Shown: in pieces, positions 54,447-63,540 of the stretch
Position numbering within the stretch: position 1 is the stretch's first letter
How the letters are laid out: each line of letters begins with the position of its first letter
Source of the DNA: Sulfurospirillum sp.
GTDB lineage: Bacteria > Campylobacterota > Campylobacteria > Campylobacterales > Sulfurospirillaceae
Length of the DNA stretch: 64,000 bases
Assembly (NCBI GenBank): GCA_016744795.1
Contig: JADGDR010000004.1
Span: 124,001 to 188,000, forward strand
Direction of reading: 5' to 3'
Position numbers and translations under genes: made by a program
Notes under the pieces: generated by a model
What the model was told of the DNA's origin: nothing
What the model saw: the letters and a program-made list of their open reading frames with translations, nothing else
Databases searched by the model: none

Positions 54447-55394
54447 ATGGACAAAAAATTACAAAATGTAAAAGATGAAATTTCAAAACTTATAGTTGGA
54501 CAAACCAGAGTTATAGATTCACTACTAGTGGCACTTATATGTGAAGGACATGTTCTTCTTGAAGGTGTTCCTGGTCTTGCAAAAACTACAATCATAAATA
54601 CTTTAGCAAAAACACTAGGACTTGAGTTTGGTAGAGTTCAGTTTACTCCTGATTTATTGCCTTCAGATATAGTTGGAGCACAGATTTATAATCCAAAAGA
54701 TAGTCAGTTTGAGACTAAGCATGGTCCAGTTTTTACAAATCTACTTTTAGCAGATGAGATAAATAGAGCACCAGCAAAGGTTCAATCAGCTTTGCTTGAA
54801 GCTATGCAAGAGAGACAGGTAACTATAGGTGAAAACTCTTTTAAACTTCCTTATCCATTTTTTGTTTTAGCAACCCAAAATCCACTTGAATCTGAAGGAA
54901 CATACTCTCTTCCTGAAGCTCAATTGGACCGTTTTATGATGAAACTTCAAGTCCAATACAATACAAAAGAAGAAGAGATAGAAATAGCAAGACGTGTAGC
55001 ATATAAATCAAAAGTAGAGATACAAAATGTTTTAAGTGCCCAAGAACTTGAAGCTATGAAAGCTAATCTTGATAATGTACATGTAGATAAGCAGATAGAA
55101 GAGTATATGGCCGATATAGTTTTTGCTTCTCGTAATCCTGAGAACTATGGACTTGAAGAGTTAAAACCACTTATACGTTTTGGAGCAAGTCCAAGAGGAA
55201 CGATAGATATGCACAAAGCTAGTAGAGCACATGCTCTTCTTAACAATCGTGACTATGTTACTCCTGTTGACGTAGTGTTTGTTTCAAAAGAGGTTTTACG
55301 TCATAGAATTATATTGGGTTATGAAGCAGAAGCGGATGATATAACGACTGATATTATACTTGATAAAATCATAGAAGCATTACCTATACCGTGA
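54447..55394 (+). CDS. MoxR-family AAA ATPase
   Basis: LLEGVPGLAKTTIINTLAKTL, ATQNPLESEGTYSLPEAQLDRF. Confidence 0.95.
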   Translation: MDKKLQNVKDEISKLIVGQTRVIDSLLVALICEGHVLLEGVPGLAKTTIINTLAKTLGLEFGRVQFTPDLLPSDIVGAQIYNPKDSQFETKHGPVFTNLLLADEINRAPAKVQSALLEAMQERQVTIGENSFKLPYPFFVLATQNPLESEGTYSLPEAQLDRFMMKLQVQYNTKEEEIEIARRVAYKSKVEIQNVLSAQELEAMKANLDNVHVDKQIEEYMADIVFASRNPENYGLEELKPLIRFGASPRGTIDMHKASRAHALLNNRDYVTPVDVVFVSKEVLRHRIILGYEAEADDITTDIILDKIIEALPIP

Positions 55395-56176
55395 TTCCAT
55401 TAAAAAAGATAATTGCAAAAAGCAAAAAATATATCTATGGAGAGCTTTTAGGGGAGCATAATTCAAAATTAATTGGTGATGGATATGACTTTGCTAAAAT
55501 TCGTCCATATGAATATGGGGAAAACATAAGAAGAGTTGACCCATATGCCACTGCTAAAACAGGTGAAATATACCTAAGAAGTTTTTATGAGAGCCGTGAA
55601 GCCAATGTTGAAGTGATAGCTCTTATGAGTGGAAGCCTCTTTTTTGGCTCAACTGAACTTAAACAAGAAAAAGTTGCAGAAGTTATCTCAATATTAGGAC
55701 TTGGTGCGGTTAAAAGCTCAGACAGTTTTACTTTGTCACTTTTTTCAGACAGATTATTGGAAAGAACAAGAACTACTAAAAAAGAGAGTGGAGTTATAAA
55801 TGCAGTGAAAAAATCTTTACATGTAAAGGTTTTAAATGAAGTTATAGACTATGATAAGTTAAGTGAGTATGCACTTAAAAATATAAAAAAACGTTCATAT
55901 CTATTTTTAGTTGGAGATTTTTTAGAAATGCCAAAGCTAAATACACTAAGCAAAAAGCACGAAGTTATAGTTGTTAGAGTAAGAGATACATTTGAGCAAA
56001 ATCCAAGCAATATAGGTGAGCTGAGTATTATAGACCCAAGTAGTGGTGAAAAAAGTGAAGTTATTTTTAGTAAAGCAAGTGTAAAAAGATACAAAAAAGA
56101 TTTAAAAAAGGCAGATTTGAAGTTTGCTAGTTATCTTAAAGATTGTAGAGTGAGGTTGATAGAGTGGAAAAGCTAA
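55391..56176 (+). CDS. DUF58 domain protein
   Basis: YDFAKIRPYEYGENIRRVDPYATAKTGEIYLRSFYESRE; operon with MoxR/VWA. Confidence 0.9.
   Translation: MIPLKKIIAKSKKYIYGELLGEHNSKLIGDGYDFAKIRPYEYGENIRRVDPYATAKTGEIYLRSFYESREANVEVIALMSGSLFFGSTELKQEKVAEVISILGLGAVKSSDSFTLSLFSDRLLERTRTTKKESGVINAVKKSLHVKVLNEVIDYDKLSEYALKNIKKRSYLFLVGDFLEMPKLNTLSKKHEVIVVRVRDTFEQNPSNIGELSIIDPSSGEKSEVIFSKASVKRYKKDLKKADLKFASYLKDCRVRLIEWKS
55816..55827. repeat. Iterated palindrome TTTACATGTAAA
   Basis: Exact; 14-mer CTTTACATGTAAAG, DUF58 gene. Confidence 0.9.
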
Positions 56177-56505
56177 AAGATATAAAAGGCTTGTTATACG
56201 TAGATGACTATAGTCTGTATATTTTTGCATTACTTGTAATTATATCTTTGCTTGTTCTATATTTTCTTATAAAAATAATCATAAATTTTAAAAGAAAACT
56301 TTCACCTGAAAAATTAGCAAAAATGGAATTAAAAAATATAGATTTAACAGATATAAAAAAGAGTTCATATACCTTAAGTAGGTATGCGCCAGTTTTGAGT
56401 GAAGAGAATTTTGAATATCTTGAAAAATATAAATATAAAAAAGAAGTTATTGATTTTACAAAAGAAGATTTACAAAAAATAAAAGGATTTTTAGATGCAA
56501 TTTGA
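56164..56505 (+). CDS. Small membrane protein of Bat operon
   Basis: One TM segment; overlaps both neighbours; position of DUF4381-like protein. Confidence 0.6.
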   Translation: MEKLKDIKGLLYVDDYSLYIFALLVIISLLVLYFLIKIIINFKRKLSPEKLAKMELKNIDLTDIKKSSYTLSRYAPVLSEENFEYLEKYKYKKEVIDFTKEDLQKIKGFLDAI

Positions 56506-57406
56506 GTATCCTTATGTTTTTTTAATTTTACTAGTTTTTATTATATGTGCCTTTACATGTAAAGAAAAAAGTGCATACATGTACATGCCAAATTTCTTTA
56601 AAATATCTTTACATGTAAAGGTTAATTACATTAAAGAGAGCCTTAAATGGCTGAGCATCATAATGCTTGTAACTGCCTTGGCTTCACCACTAACAAAAGA
56701 TGAAAAAATTGCAACTAAACCTGCTCATGCTGTGATGTTACTAATGGATGTTAGTGATTCCATGAGTAACGGAAGAATGGTAGTTAATGCACTGGGTGGA
56801 GTTGATAGCAAACTTAACGTTGCTAAACAAAGAGCAAGCGAGTACATTAAACAAAGAGTTAGTGATAATGTTGGAATCATAGTTTTTGGTGATTTTGCCT
56901 ATGTGGCATCTCCTCTTAGTTTTGATCATCTTAGTAGTGCAACTTTGCTTGAGAGTATAAAAAAAGGGGTTGCTGGAAGAAAAACAGCTATGTATGATGC
57001 CCTGTTCCTCTCAGCAAGACTTCTTAAAGATTCAAAGGCAAAAGAGAAGGTTGTTATTCTTCTAACAGATGGATTTAATACAGCTGGGCAAATTCCGCTA
57101 GAAGCTGCTTTACGAACGATTGAAGATGAAAAATTAAAAGTCTTTACAGTTGGTATTGGTCGCTATGGAGATTATGATCAAAATGTCTTAAAATTAATTG
57201 CACAAAAGAGTGGTGGAGAGTTCTTTTCAGCTCGTAGTTCTGATAGTTTAGAAAAGATATATGCTCATATAGATAGACTCCAAAAGAGTGAATTAAGAGC
57301 AAAACCAGAGTTTAATAATAACTATCTTTTTATGTTTCCTCTTTCTTTGTCTTTATTATTTATTTTTGCTTATATTCTTTTGCATATTAGGGGAACTAGA
57401 AAATGA
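56495..57406 (+). CDS. VWA-domain aerotolerance protein BatA-like
   Basis: MLLMDVSDSMSNG MIDAS motif, N- and C-terminal TM segments. Confidence 0.88.
   Translation: MQFEYPYVFLILLVFIICAFTCKEKSAYMYMPNFFKISLHVKVNYIKESLKWLSIIMLVTALASPLTKDEKIATKPAHAVMLLMDVSDSMSNGRMVVNALGGVDSKLNVAKQRASEYIKQRVSDNVGIIVFGDFAYVASPLSFDHLSSATLLESIKKGVAGRKTAMYDALFLSARLLKDSKAKEKVVILLTDGFNTAGQIPLEAALRTIEDEKLKVFTVGIGRYGDYDQNVLKLIAQKSGGEFFSARSSDSLEKIYAHIDRLQKSELRAKPEFNNNYLFMFPLSLSLLFIFAYILLHIRGTRK
56552..56563. repeat. Iterated palindrome TTTACATGTAAA
   Basis: Exact; 14-mer CTTTACATGTAAAG, batA-like gene. Confidence 0.9.
56608..56619. repeat. Iterated palindrome TTTACATGTAAA
   Basis: Exact; 14-mer CTTTACATGTAAAG, batA-like gene. 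Confidence 0.9.
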
Positions 57407-59070
57407 TTTTTATATATCCTTGGGTTTTATTGTTATTGTTGTTACTTGTGTTTTTTTATAGTGCAAAAAAATATTCTAAAATTGAGCAGGTTTTTTCACG
57501 AGAAATACTTTCAAAATTACAACTTGGTGGTGTAAAAGGAAATTTAAAATTTTATCTTTTAGTATTGTCATTTTGTTTTATGGTATTAGCTTTGGCACGT
57601 CCTGTGATACTTTCAAATGATAAAAAACAAGTAGATGTAAAAAGCTTTAACTTTGTAATAGCACTTGATATATCAAAATCAATGGAAGCAAAGGATGTTT
57701 TCCCAACAAGATTAGCATTCGCAAAAAAAGCGATAGATGGAATAATGGATAGAGTTCCTGAGGCTAATATAGCTCTTATTGCCTATGCAAATGATGCTTT
57801 TTTAGTTTCTCCTTTTACTAATGATTTTAAAAGTATTAAATTTTTACTTGCAAATTTGGATTCAAATTCACTTAGTTCTAAAGGTAGTCAAATACTTTCA
57901 GCTTTAAAAGCAACAAACAAAGTTTTTAAATCGACAAATGATAAGAAAAAAGCCTTGGTTCTAGTAAGTGATGGAGCAGATGGTAGAGGCTTAGAAAGCA
58001 TAAAAAAGTATATAAATCAAAATGATATTACCTTACATGTGCTAAGTATTGGTACAAAAAAAGGTACAACTTTAAGTGATGGACTTGGTGGGCTGATAAA
58101 AGACAAAAACAACAATATAGTAATATCAAAAAGAGACGATTCTCTTGCCAAAGTTCTAAATGGTGGGGCATATCTTAGCTCATCTGGAGAATTAACTAAA
58201 TTAGATTGGTTTGCTAAAGAGATAAAAAATTCAGTTGATAAAAAAGAGGTTAAAAGAGATAAGTTTAAAGGTGCACAAGAGCTTTTTTACTATCCTTTGG
58301 TTCTAAGTTTGTTTTTTATCTTTTTTGCTTTTAATGCTTTGCGTATACCATTTTTATTGGTTCTGTTTTTTGTTCAAGTTGATAGTAGAGCTGATGCATT
58401 TGATTTTGTTGATATATATAAAGCTAAAAAGAGTTATGAGAAAAAAGAGTATCAAAAAGCTGAGAAGGGTTTTGCAAAGATAGACAATAAAAATGCAAAG
58501 TACAATCAAGCCAATTCTTTATATAAGCAAAAAAAGTTTAATGAGGCTTTAAAAGCCTATAAAAGTATAAATGGCTTTAGTAAAGAAAAAGAGCACAAAT
58601 TACTTCACAATATAGGTAACACCTATGCAAATCTAGGTAAGATTGATAAGGCTATAAAGAGTTATGAAGAAGCTTTAAAACTAAAAGAGGATAAAGATAC
58701 AAAAGCCAACTTAAAATATATGAAAAAGAAGAAAAAAGAGAAAGAAAAGAAGCAGAAGAAAAAGGACAATAAAAAATCAAAAGATAATAAAAAGAAACAA
58801 GAACAAAAGAAGAAGAAAAAGAGTGACCAAAAACAAAAAGATGATAAAAAGAAAGAAAAACAGAAAAAATCTGATGCCAATAAAGAGAAGAAAAATAAGA
58901 ATAAGTCAGATAAAAAAGAACAAAAAAAGAGCCAAGAGACTCCAAAAAAAGAGCAAAAAAAAATGAGTGAAGCAGAAGCAAAAAAATGGGAAAAGCGTAT
59001 GGATAATCAAAAGTTTAAGACAAAACCTATGATATTAAAAAAAGGAGAGCCAAATGAAATTTATTGGTAG
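57403..59070 (+). CDS. VWA + TPR protein (BatB-BatC fusion-like) with Lys-rich C-terminal tail
   Basis: IALDISKSMEA MIDAS; TPR LLHNIGNTYANLGKIDKAIKSYEEALKL; poly-Lys region. Confidence 0.85.
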   Translation: MIFIYPWVLLLLLLLVFFYSAKKYSKIEQVFSREILSKLQLGGVKGNLKFYLLVLSFCFMVLALARPVILSNDKKQVDVKSFNFVIALDISKSMEAKDVFPTRLAFAKKAIDGIMDRVPEANIALIAYANDAFLVSPFTNDFKSIKFLLANLDSNSLSSKGSQILSALKATNKVFKSTNDKKKALVLVSDGADGRGLESIKKYINQNDITLHVLSIGTKKGTTLSDGLGGLIKDKNNNIVISKRDDSLAKVLNGGAYLSSSGELTKLDWFAKEIKNSVDKKEVKRDKFKGAQELFYYPLVLSLFFIFFAFNALRIPFLLVLFFVQVDSRADAFDFVDIYKAKKSYEKKEYQKAEKGFAKIDNKNAKYNQANSLYKQKKFNEALKAYKSINGFSKEKEHKLLHNIGNTYANLGKIDKAIKSYEEALKLKEDKDTKANLKYMKKKKKEKEKKQKKKDNKKSKDNKKKQEQKKKKKSDQKQKDDKKKEKQKKSDANKEKKNKNKSDKKEQKKSQETPKKEQKKMSEAEAKKWEKRMDNQKFKTKPMILKKGEPNEIYW

Positions 59071-60406
59071 TTTGATTATCTTGATGAGCTCTTTGTTTGG
59101 TGCTCAGGCGTATTTATCAAAAAGTAGCGTAGTTATAGGCGAAAGTGTAGTTCTGATTTTGAGTGCAGAGGGACGAAATGTTAAGTTTCCTCAGCTTTCT
59201 ACTGTAGGTGGTTTTCAAATAACTTCTACAGGAACGAAAGAAATGCAAGAGTATATAAATGGAAAAGTATCAAAGAAACTTGAAAAACATTATTCTTTTT
59301 TACCACTTAAGAGCACAGATATACCTCCATTTAAGCTAGAAGTTGATGGCAAAAAAGTCCACACAAAAGCTTTACATGTAGAAGTAAAAAAAGCTGATTA
59401 TACAAATAGTCCATTTACTTTAGAAATGAAGATAAAAAAAACCAATGTAATGCAGTTTGAGGGTATACCTGTAGAGTTTACATTTAAAATTGATGAAAAT
59501 ATGGAGGCTAGAAAGCTGCAATTAACTGCACCAAAGTTTAAAAATTTTTGGGTCAAAGAGGGTAAAAAAAGTAAACAAGAACATAAAAATGGTTTCATAA
59601 TTCAAAAAATGAATTATTTTATTTTTCCTCAAAAAAGTGGTGATTTCGAAATCAGCCCAGCTAGAGTTGATGTTGCAGTCATTAATAAAAGCCGAGATAT
59701 ATTCAATATGCTTACAAACCAATTGGTTTGGAAAACAGTTTTTTCTAATACTGCTAGTTTACATGTAAAGAAATTAGAGGGTACAAATCTTTATGGAGAT
59801 TTTTTTATATCTTTTGAAGTTGATAAAAAAAATATAGAACAAGATAAGGGATTAAATGCAACTCTAAAGATAACTGGTAGTGGTAACTTTGACGATATAC
59901 AGGCGTATAAATTAAATATAGATGGAGCCAATATTTACAGTGATAAACCTTCAGTAAAAAGTCACGCTAATATTGAAAATATAGAAGGAAAATTTGAGCA
60001 AAAGTTTTCTATATCCTCAAGTAAAGATTTTACAATTCCATCTTTGAGTATAAGTTATTTTGATGCAAAAAGCAAAAAAATAGTTACAAAAAAAACAGCA
60101 GCAATAGATGTACATGTAAAGAGCAAAATTCAAGAAAAACCAGTGCAGGTAATGTCTACTAAAAAAGAGGCTGTAGCAGTAGTAGCGGTGAAAAAGAGTG
60201 CTTATATAAATCTAATTTTTGCCTTTATTGCAGGAGTTTTTCTCACCCTTTTTGCCATTTTTATATGGAGCAAAAAAGAGTACAAATTACCAAAGTTTAA
60301 AAATGATAAAGAGCATTTAAAAGCACTTTTAAAAAGAAGAGGAGAGAGCCAAGAGCTAGATGAGCAGATAAGGAATATAGAAAACAAGCTTTATAAGAGA
60401 GTTTAA
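59054..60406 (+). CDS. BatD-like protein
   Basis: Signal peptide, YLSKSSVVIGESVVL, single C-terminal TM; last gene of Bat operon. Confidence 0.8.
   Translation: MKFIGSLIILMSSLFGAQAYLSKSSVVIGESVVLILSAEGRNVKFPQLSTVGGFQITSTGTKEMQEYINGKVSKKLEKHYSFLPLKSTDIPPFKLEVDGKKVHTKALHVEVKKADYTNSPFTLEMKIKKTNVMQFEGIPVEFTFKIDENMEARKLQLTAPKFKNFWVKEGKKSKQEHKNGFIIQKMNYFIFPQKSGDFEISPARVDVAVINKSRDIFNMLTNQLVWKTVFSNTASLHVKKLEGTNLYGDFFISFEVDKKNIEQDKGLNATLKITGSGNFDDIQAYKLNIDGANIYSDKPSVKSHANIENIEGKFEQKFSISSSKDFTIPSLSISYFDAKSKKIVTKKTAAIDVHVKSKIQEKPVQVMSTKKEAVAVVAVKKSAYINLIFAFIAGVFLTLFAIFIWSKKEYKLPKFKNDKEHLKALLKRRGESQELDEQIRNIENKLYKRV
59758..59769. repeat. Iterated palindrome TTTACATGTAAA
   Basis: Exact 12-mer in batD-like gene. 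Confidence 0.9.
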
Positions 60407-60416
60407 CTCTCTTATA
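60392..60416. terminator. Hairpin overlapping stop codons of convergent batD and tyrA
   Basis: TATAAGAGAGTT-T-AACTCTCTTATA, 12-bp perfect stem. Confidence 0.65.
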
Positions 60417-61239
60417 ATATTTTGTGAAGTGTAGTTGCGTCACCCATCCAGTTTTCCAATTCACTCCATTTTTCATCTTTAATCATCTCTTTACATGTAG
60501 ATAATTCTTTTTCAAAAAGTTCTAATGAAGTAAGTAAATTTTTACGGTTTTGTTTGAAAATTTCCGACCACATAGTTGGAGAACTTTTGGCAAGACGACT
60601 CATACTCTCAAATCCACCAGCTGCAAGAAGGAGGATCCTTTTTGGATCTTCTTGACCTATAACGCTATTTGCTAAAGCATAACTTATAGCATGAGGTAAA
60701 TGAGAGATAAAAGAAGCATGTCTGTCATGAGCTTCTCCATCCATAAAAACTATTTTCATACCTATATGAGAAAATATTTGTATAGCTCTATCTTTATGAA
60801 AATCTGAGCTGTCTTTAGTATCACAAAAAACAACTATTTTATCTTGATATAGTGTTTTAAAAGCAGCATGTGGACCAAACTTTTCTGTTCCTGTCATAGG
60901 ATGAGCTGCAACAAAATTAGATCTTATAGAAGAAGGAATACTTTTAATGATCTCACCTTTTGTACTACCTAAATCTACAATAGTTGTGTTTTTATCTATT
61001 CCTTCAAGTGAACCAAGTGTTTGTATGATAGCTTCAACAGGAATAGCTAAAAAGATAATATCACATTTTTTTATTTCATTAAACGAAACAATTTCGTTTA
61101 TAAGCTTAAGTTCTAATGCATCTTCACAGTTTGTTAAGTTATGATCGTAGCCTAAAACTTTTGATACCAATTTTGTGCTTTGAAGTGCTAACCCTAGTGA
61201 ACCACCAATGAGTCCTAAACCTACTATACCTACCGTCAT
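60412..61239 (-). CDS. tyrA: Prephenate dehydrogenase
   Basis: VGIVGLGLIGGSLGLAL, HPMTGTEKFGPHAA. Confidence 0.93.
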   Translation of the reverse strand: MTVGIVGLGLIGGSLGLALQSTKLVSKVLGYDHNLTNCEDALELKLINEIVSFNEIKKCDIIFLAIPVEAIIQTLGSLEGIDKNTTIVDLGSTKGEIIKSIPSSIRSNFVAAHPMTGTEKFGPHAAFKTLYQDKIVVFCDTKDSSDFHKDRAIQIFSHIGMKIVFMDGEAHDRHASFISHLPHAISYALANSVIGQEDPKRILLLAAGGFESMSRLAKSSPTMWSEIFKQNRKNLLTSLELFEKELSTCKEMIKDEKWSELENWMGDATTLHKIL

Positions 61240-61305
61240 TTTTATGCCTTATTAATTCTTTAGATGGTATTATATCTACTTTATTTGAAAAATATAAGGT
61301 GTATA

Positions 61306-63540
61306 ATGAAAAAATTATTTATATTGTCTATTTTGATGGCTTCACTTTTGCAAGCCGCAGTTGTAAAGAGTTTGAAGTTTGATGGATTGATTCATCTCTC
61401 GAAGGAAGTTACTTCTGAAATGATTGGGATTAAACAAGGTGATTCAATCGATATTGAAATTATTGATAAAGCTATTAAAACCTTATATAAACAGGGATAT
61501 TTTAAAGATGTTTGGGTTGAAGAAGTTGGTGAGGGTGAAATAGTATTTCATTTTAAAGAAAAACCAACAGTAGCAAAAATAGAAATTAAAGGAATAGGGG
61601 AGAGCGATAAAGATAAAGTTTTAGGCTTTCTTGGTATGAAAAAGGGTGAAGTTTATGATAAAGAAAAAGCTAATTTAAGTGAACTTAGAATTATTAAATT
61701 TTACGAAGCACAGGGTTATTTTGATACAGTAGTTGAACATGATACAGAAGTTTTAAGTGGAACTTCTATAAAAGTAAAATTTATTATAAATCGTGGAGAA
61801 GAAGTTTTTATTAAATCAGTAAAAATGTGTGGAGCTAAAAACTTAGAATATAGTGATTTTGAACCAAAGATAGCAAATAAAGAAGCAGAATTTTTGCCTT
61901 GGATGTGGGGATTTAATGATGGAAAACTAAGACTTAGTGATCTTCCAAACGACTCTTTAAGAATAAAAGATGTTTATATGCAGCATGGTTACTTAGATGC
62001 TAAGATAAGTGAGCCATTTCTAAAGGCCTATATGGACAGTTATACAGCAAAATTGACTTATAGTGTAGACGAAGGAAAACAGTACAAAATAGGAATAGTT
62101 GATATCAAAATGCCTAAAGGGTTGATGGAAGTCTCAGAATTAAAAAAAGAGATGGTTCTTAAAAGTGGAGATGTATTTGATGTAAATAGTCTTAGACGAG
62201 ATATAAAAAGAGTAGAAACTGCAGTTGCTGATTTGGGTTATGCTTATGTTAGGGTCATACCAGATGTTAATAAAAAGAGTAAAGAGGCTGTAGCTGACGT
62301 GTATTTGCGTATAGTACCAGGTGATAAAGTATATATAAATGATGTGAGAATTTCAGGTAATAGTAGAACAATAGACAGAGTTGTTAGACGAGATGTATTT
62401 TTAGCAAGTGGTGATTTATATAATAGAACAGATTTAAAAGATACCAAAAGTGCACTTGGAAGAAGTAGTTACTTTGAAAATGTAAATATAGTAGAAAAAA
62501 GAGTTAGTAAAGATAAAATAGATTTAATTGTAAAAGTAACTGAAGCATCAACAGGAAGTATTGGTGGTGGTATAGGTTATGGTTCAAGTGATGGACTACT
62601 TTTAAGTGCAAATCTATCTGATTCAAATATTTTTGGTTCAGGTATGACAGCTTCGGTAGATGTAGAAAGAAGTGATAAAGAGTTAAGTGGTAGACTCTCT
62701 TTGCAAAACCCACGCCTTTTTGATTCCATTTATAGTATAGGTGGTAGTGTTTATAGAAGACAGAATGAATATAATACAAATACTATAACTACATCATATG
62801 ATGTAACAACAACAGGTTTTAATATTAATGTAGGTAGAAAATTTGGAAGACGTTGGGGAACCTCTGTTAGTTATGTTCTAGAAGATAAAAAGTATGATTA
62901 TACTGATAAAAAATCAACAGGTTATGTCTATTCAGATTTACTTAAAAGTTCTATAATTCCAGGTATAAGATACAACAGTACAGATAGTTATCAACTTCCT
63001 CGTGAGGGTATTAGCTTTAAAAGTTCTTTAGAGTTTGCTGGGGTTGGTGGTGATGCTAAGTTTGTTAAGAGTGTAACAAAATTTAACTATTATTATGGAC
63101 TCAGAGATAGTATGAAATATGATTTGATTTTAAGATATAAAATGCAAGCTCATTATCTTTATGATAATGGAGAAGTACCTATTGATGAATATTTGACAAT
63201 GGGGGGTGTTAGTACCGTAAGGGGTTATGAATCAGGTTCTATTGGTCCAGTTACTGCTGTAGGTACTGAAAGTTATTATAGTGGCAATACTATGCTAATA
63301 AATACAGTAGAAGCTAGTTTTCCTCTTGTTGAAAGACTTAAGATGCGTGGAGCACTATTTTTTGACTATGGTATGATTGGTCATGATAGTATTGATGATG
63401 AGATTAGAGCTGGTACTGGTGCAGTACTTGAGTGGGTGTCTCCAATGGGACCTATATCACTTATATTTGCACAGCCATTACTTAAAAAAGCGGGTGATAA
63501 AACTGCAAGTTTTGAGTTTACTATGGGAAGGCAATTTTAA
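61306..63540 (+). CDS. bamA: Outer membrane protein assembly factor BamA
   Basis: Signal peptide, POTRA repeats, VRGYESGSIGP, C-terminal FEFTMGRQF. Confidence 0.96.
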   Translation: MKKLFILSILMASLLQAAVVKSLKFDGLIHLSKEVTSEMIGIKQGDSIDIEIIDKAIKTLYKQGYFKDVWVEEVGEGEIVFHFKEKPTVAKIEIKGIGESDKDKVLGFLGMKKGEVYDKEKANLSELRIIKFYEAQGYFDTVVEHDTEVLSGTSIKVKFIINRGEEVFIKSVKMCGAKNLEYSDFEPKIANKEAEFLPWMWGFNDGKLRLSDLPNDSLRIKDVYMQHGYLDAKISEPFLKAYMDSYTAKLTYSVDEGKQYKIGIVDIKMPKGLMEVSELKKEMVLKSGDVFDVNSLRRDIKRVETAVADLGYAYVRVIPDVNKKSKEAVADVYLRIVPGDKVYINDVRISGNSRTIDRVVRRDVFLASGDLYNRTDLKDTKSALGRSSYFENVNIVEKRVSKDKIDLIVKVTEASTGSIGGGIGYGSSDGLLLSANLSDSNIFGSGMTASVDVERSDKELSGRLSLQNPRLFDSIYSIGGSVYRRQNEYNTNTITTSYDVTTTGFNINVGRKFGRRWGTSVSYVLEDKKYDYTDKKSTGYVYSDLLKSSIIPGIRYNSTDSYQLPREGISFKSSLEFAGVGGDAKFVKSVTKFNYYYGLRDSMKYDLILRYKMQAHYLYDNGEVPIDEYLTMGGVSTVRGYESGSIGPVTAVGTESYYSGNTMLINTVEASFPLVERLKMRGALFFDYGMIGHDSIDDEIRAGTGAVLEWVSPMGPISLIFAQPLLKKAGDKTASFEFTMGRQF

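Noticed and set aside
58652-58981. Antisense ORFs (109 aa and 72 aa) opposite the Lys-rich tail
   Set aside because: Phe/Leu/Ser-rich low-complexity translation of the opposite strand of an AAA/AAG-rich region; no supported start or homology.
10847-60501. Palindrome as a conventional transcription-factor operator
   Set aside because: All copies I found are inside coding sequence, many mid-gene, not in promoter gaps; an ordinary regulon operator is unlikely.
6741-60501. CRISPR array or mobile-element interpretation of the repeated motif
   Set aside because: Copies are irregularly spaced, flanks are unrelated beyond a few bases, and no transposase or cas genes are present.
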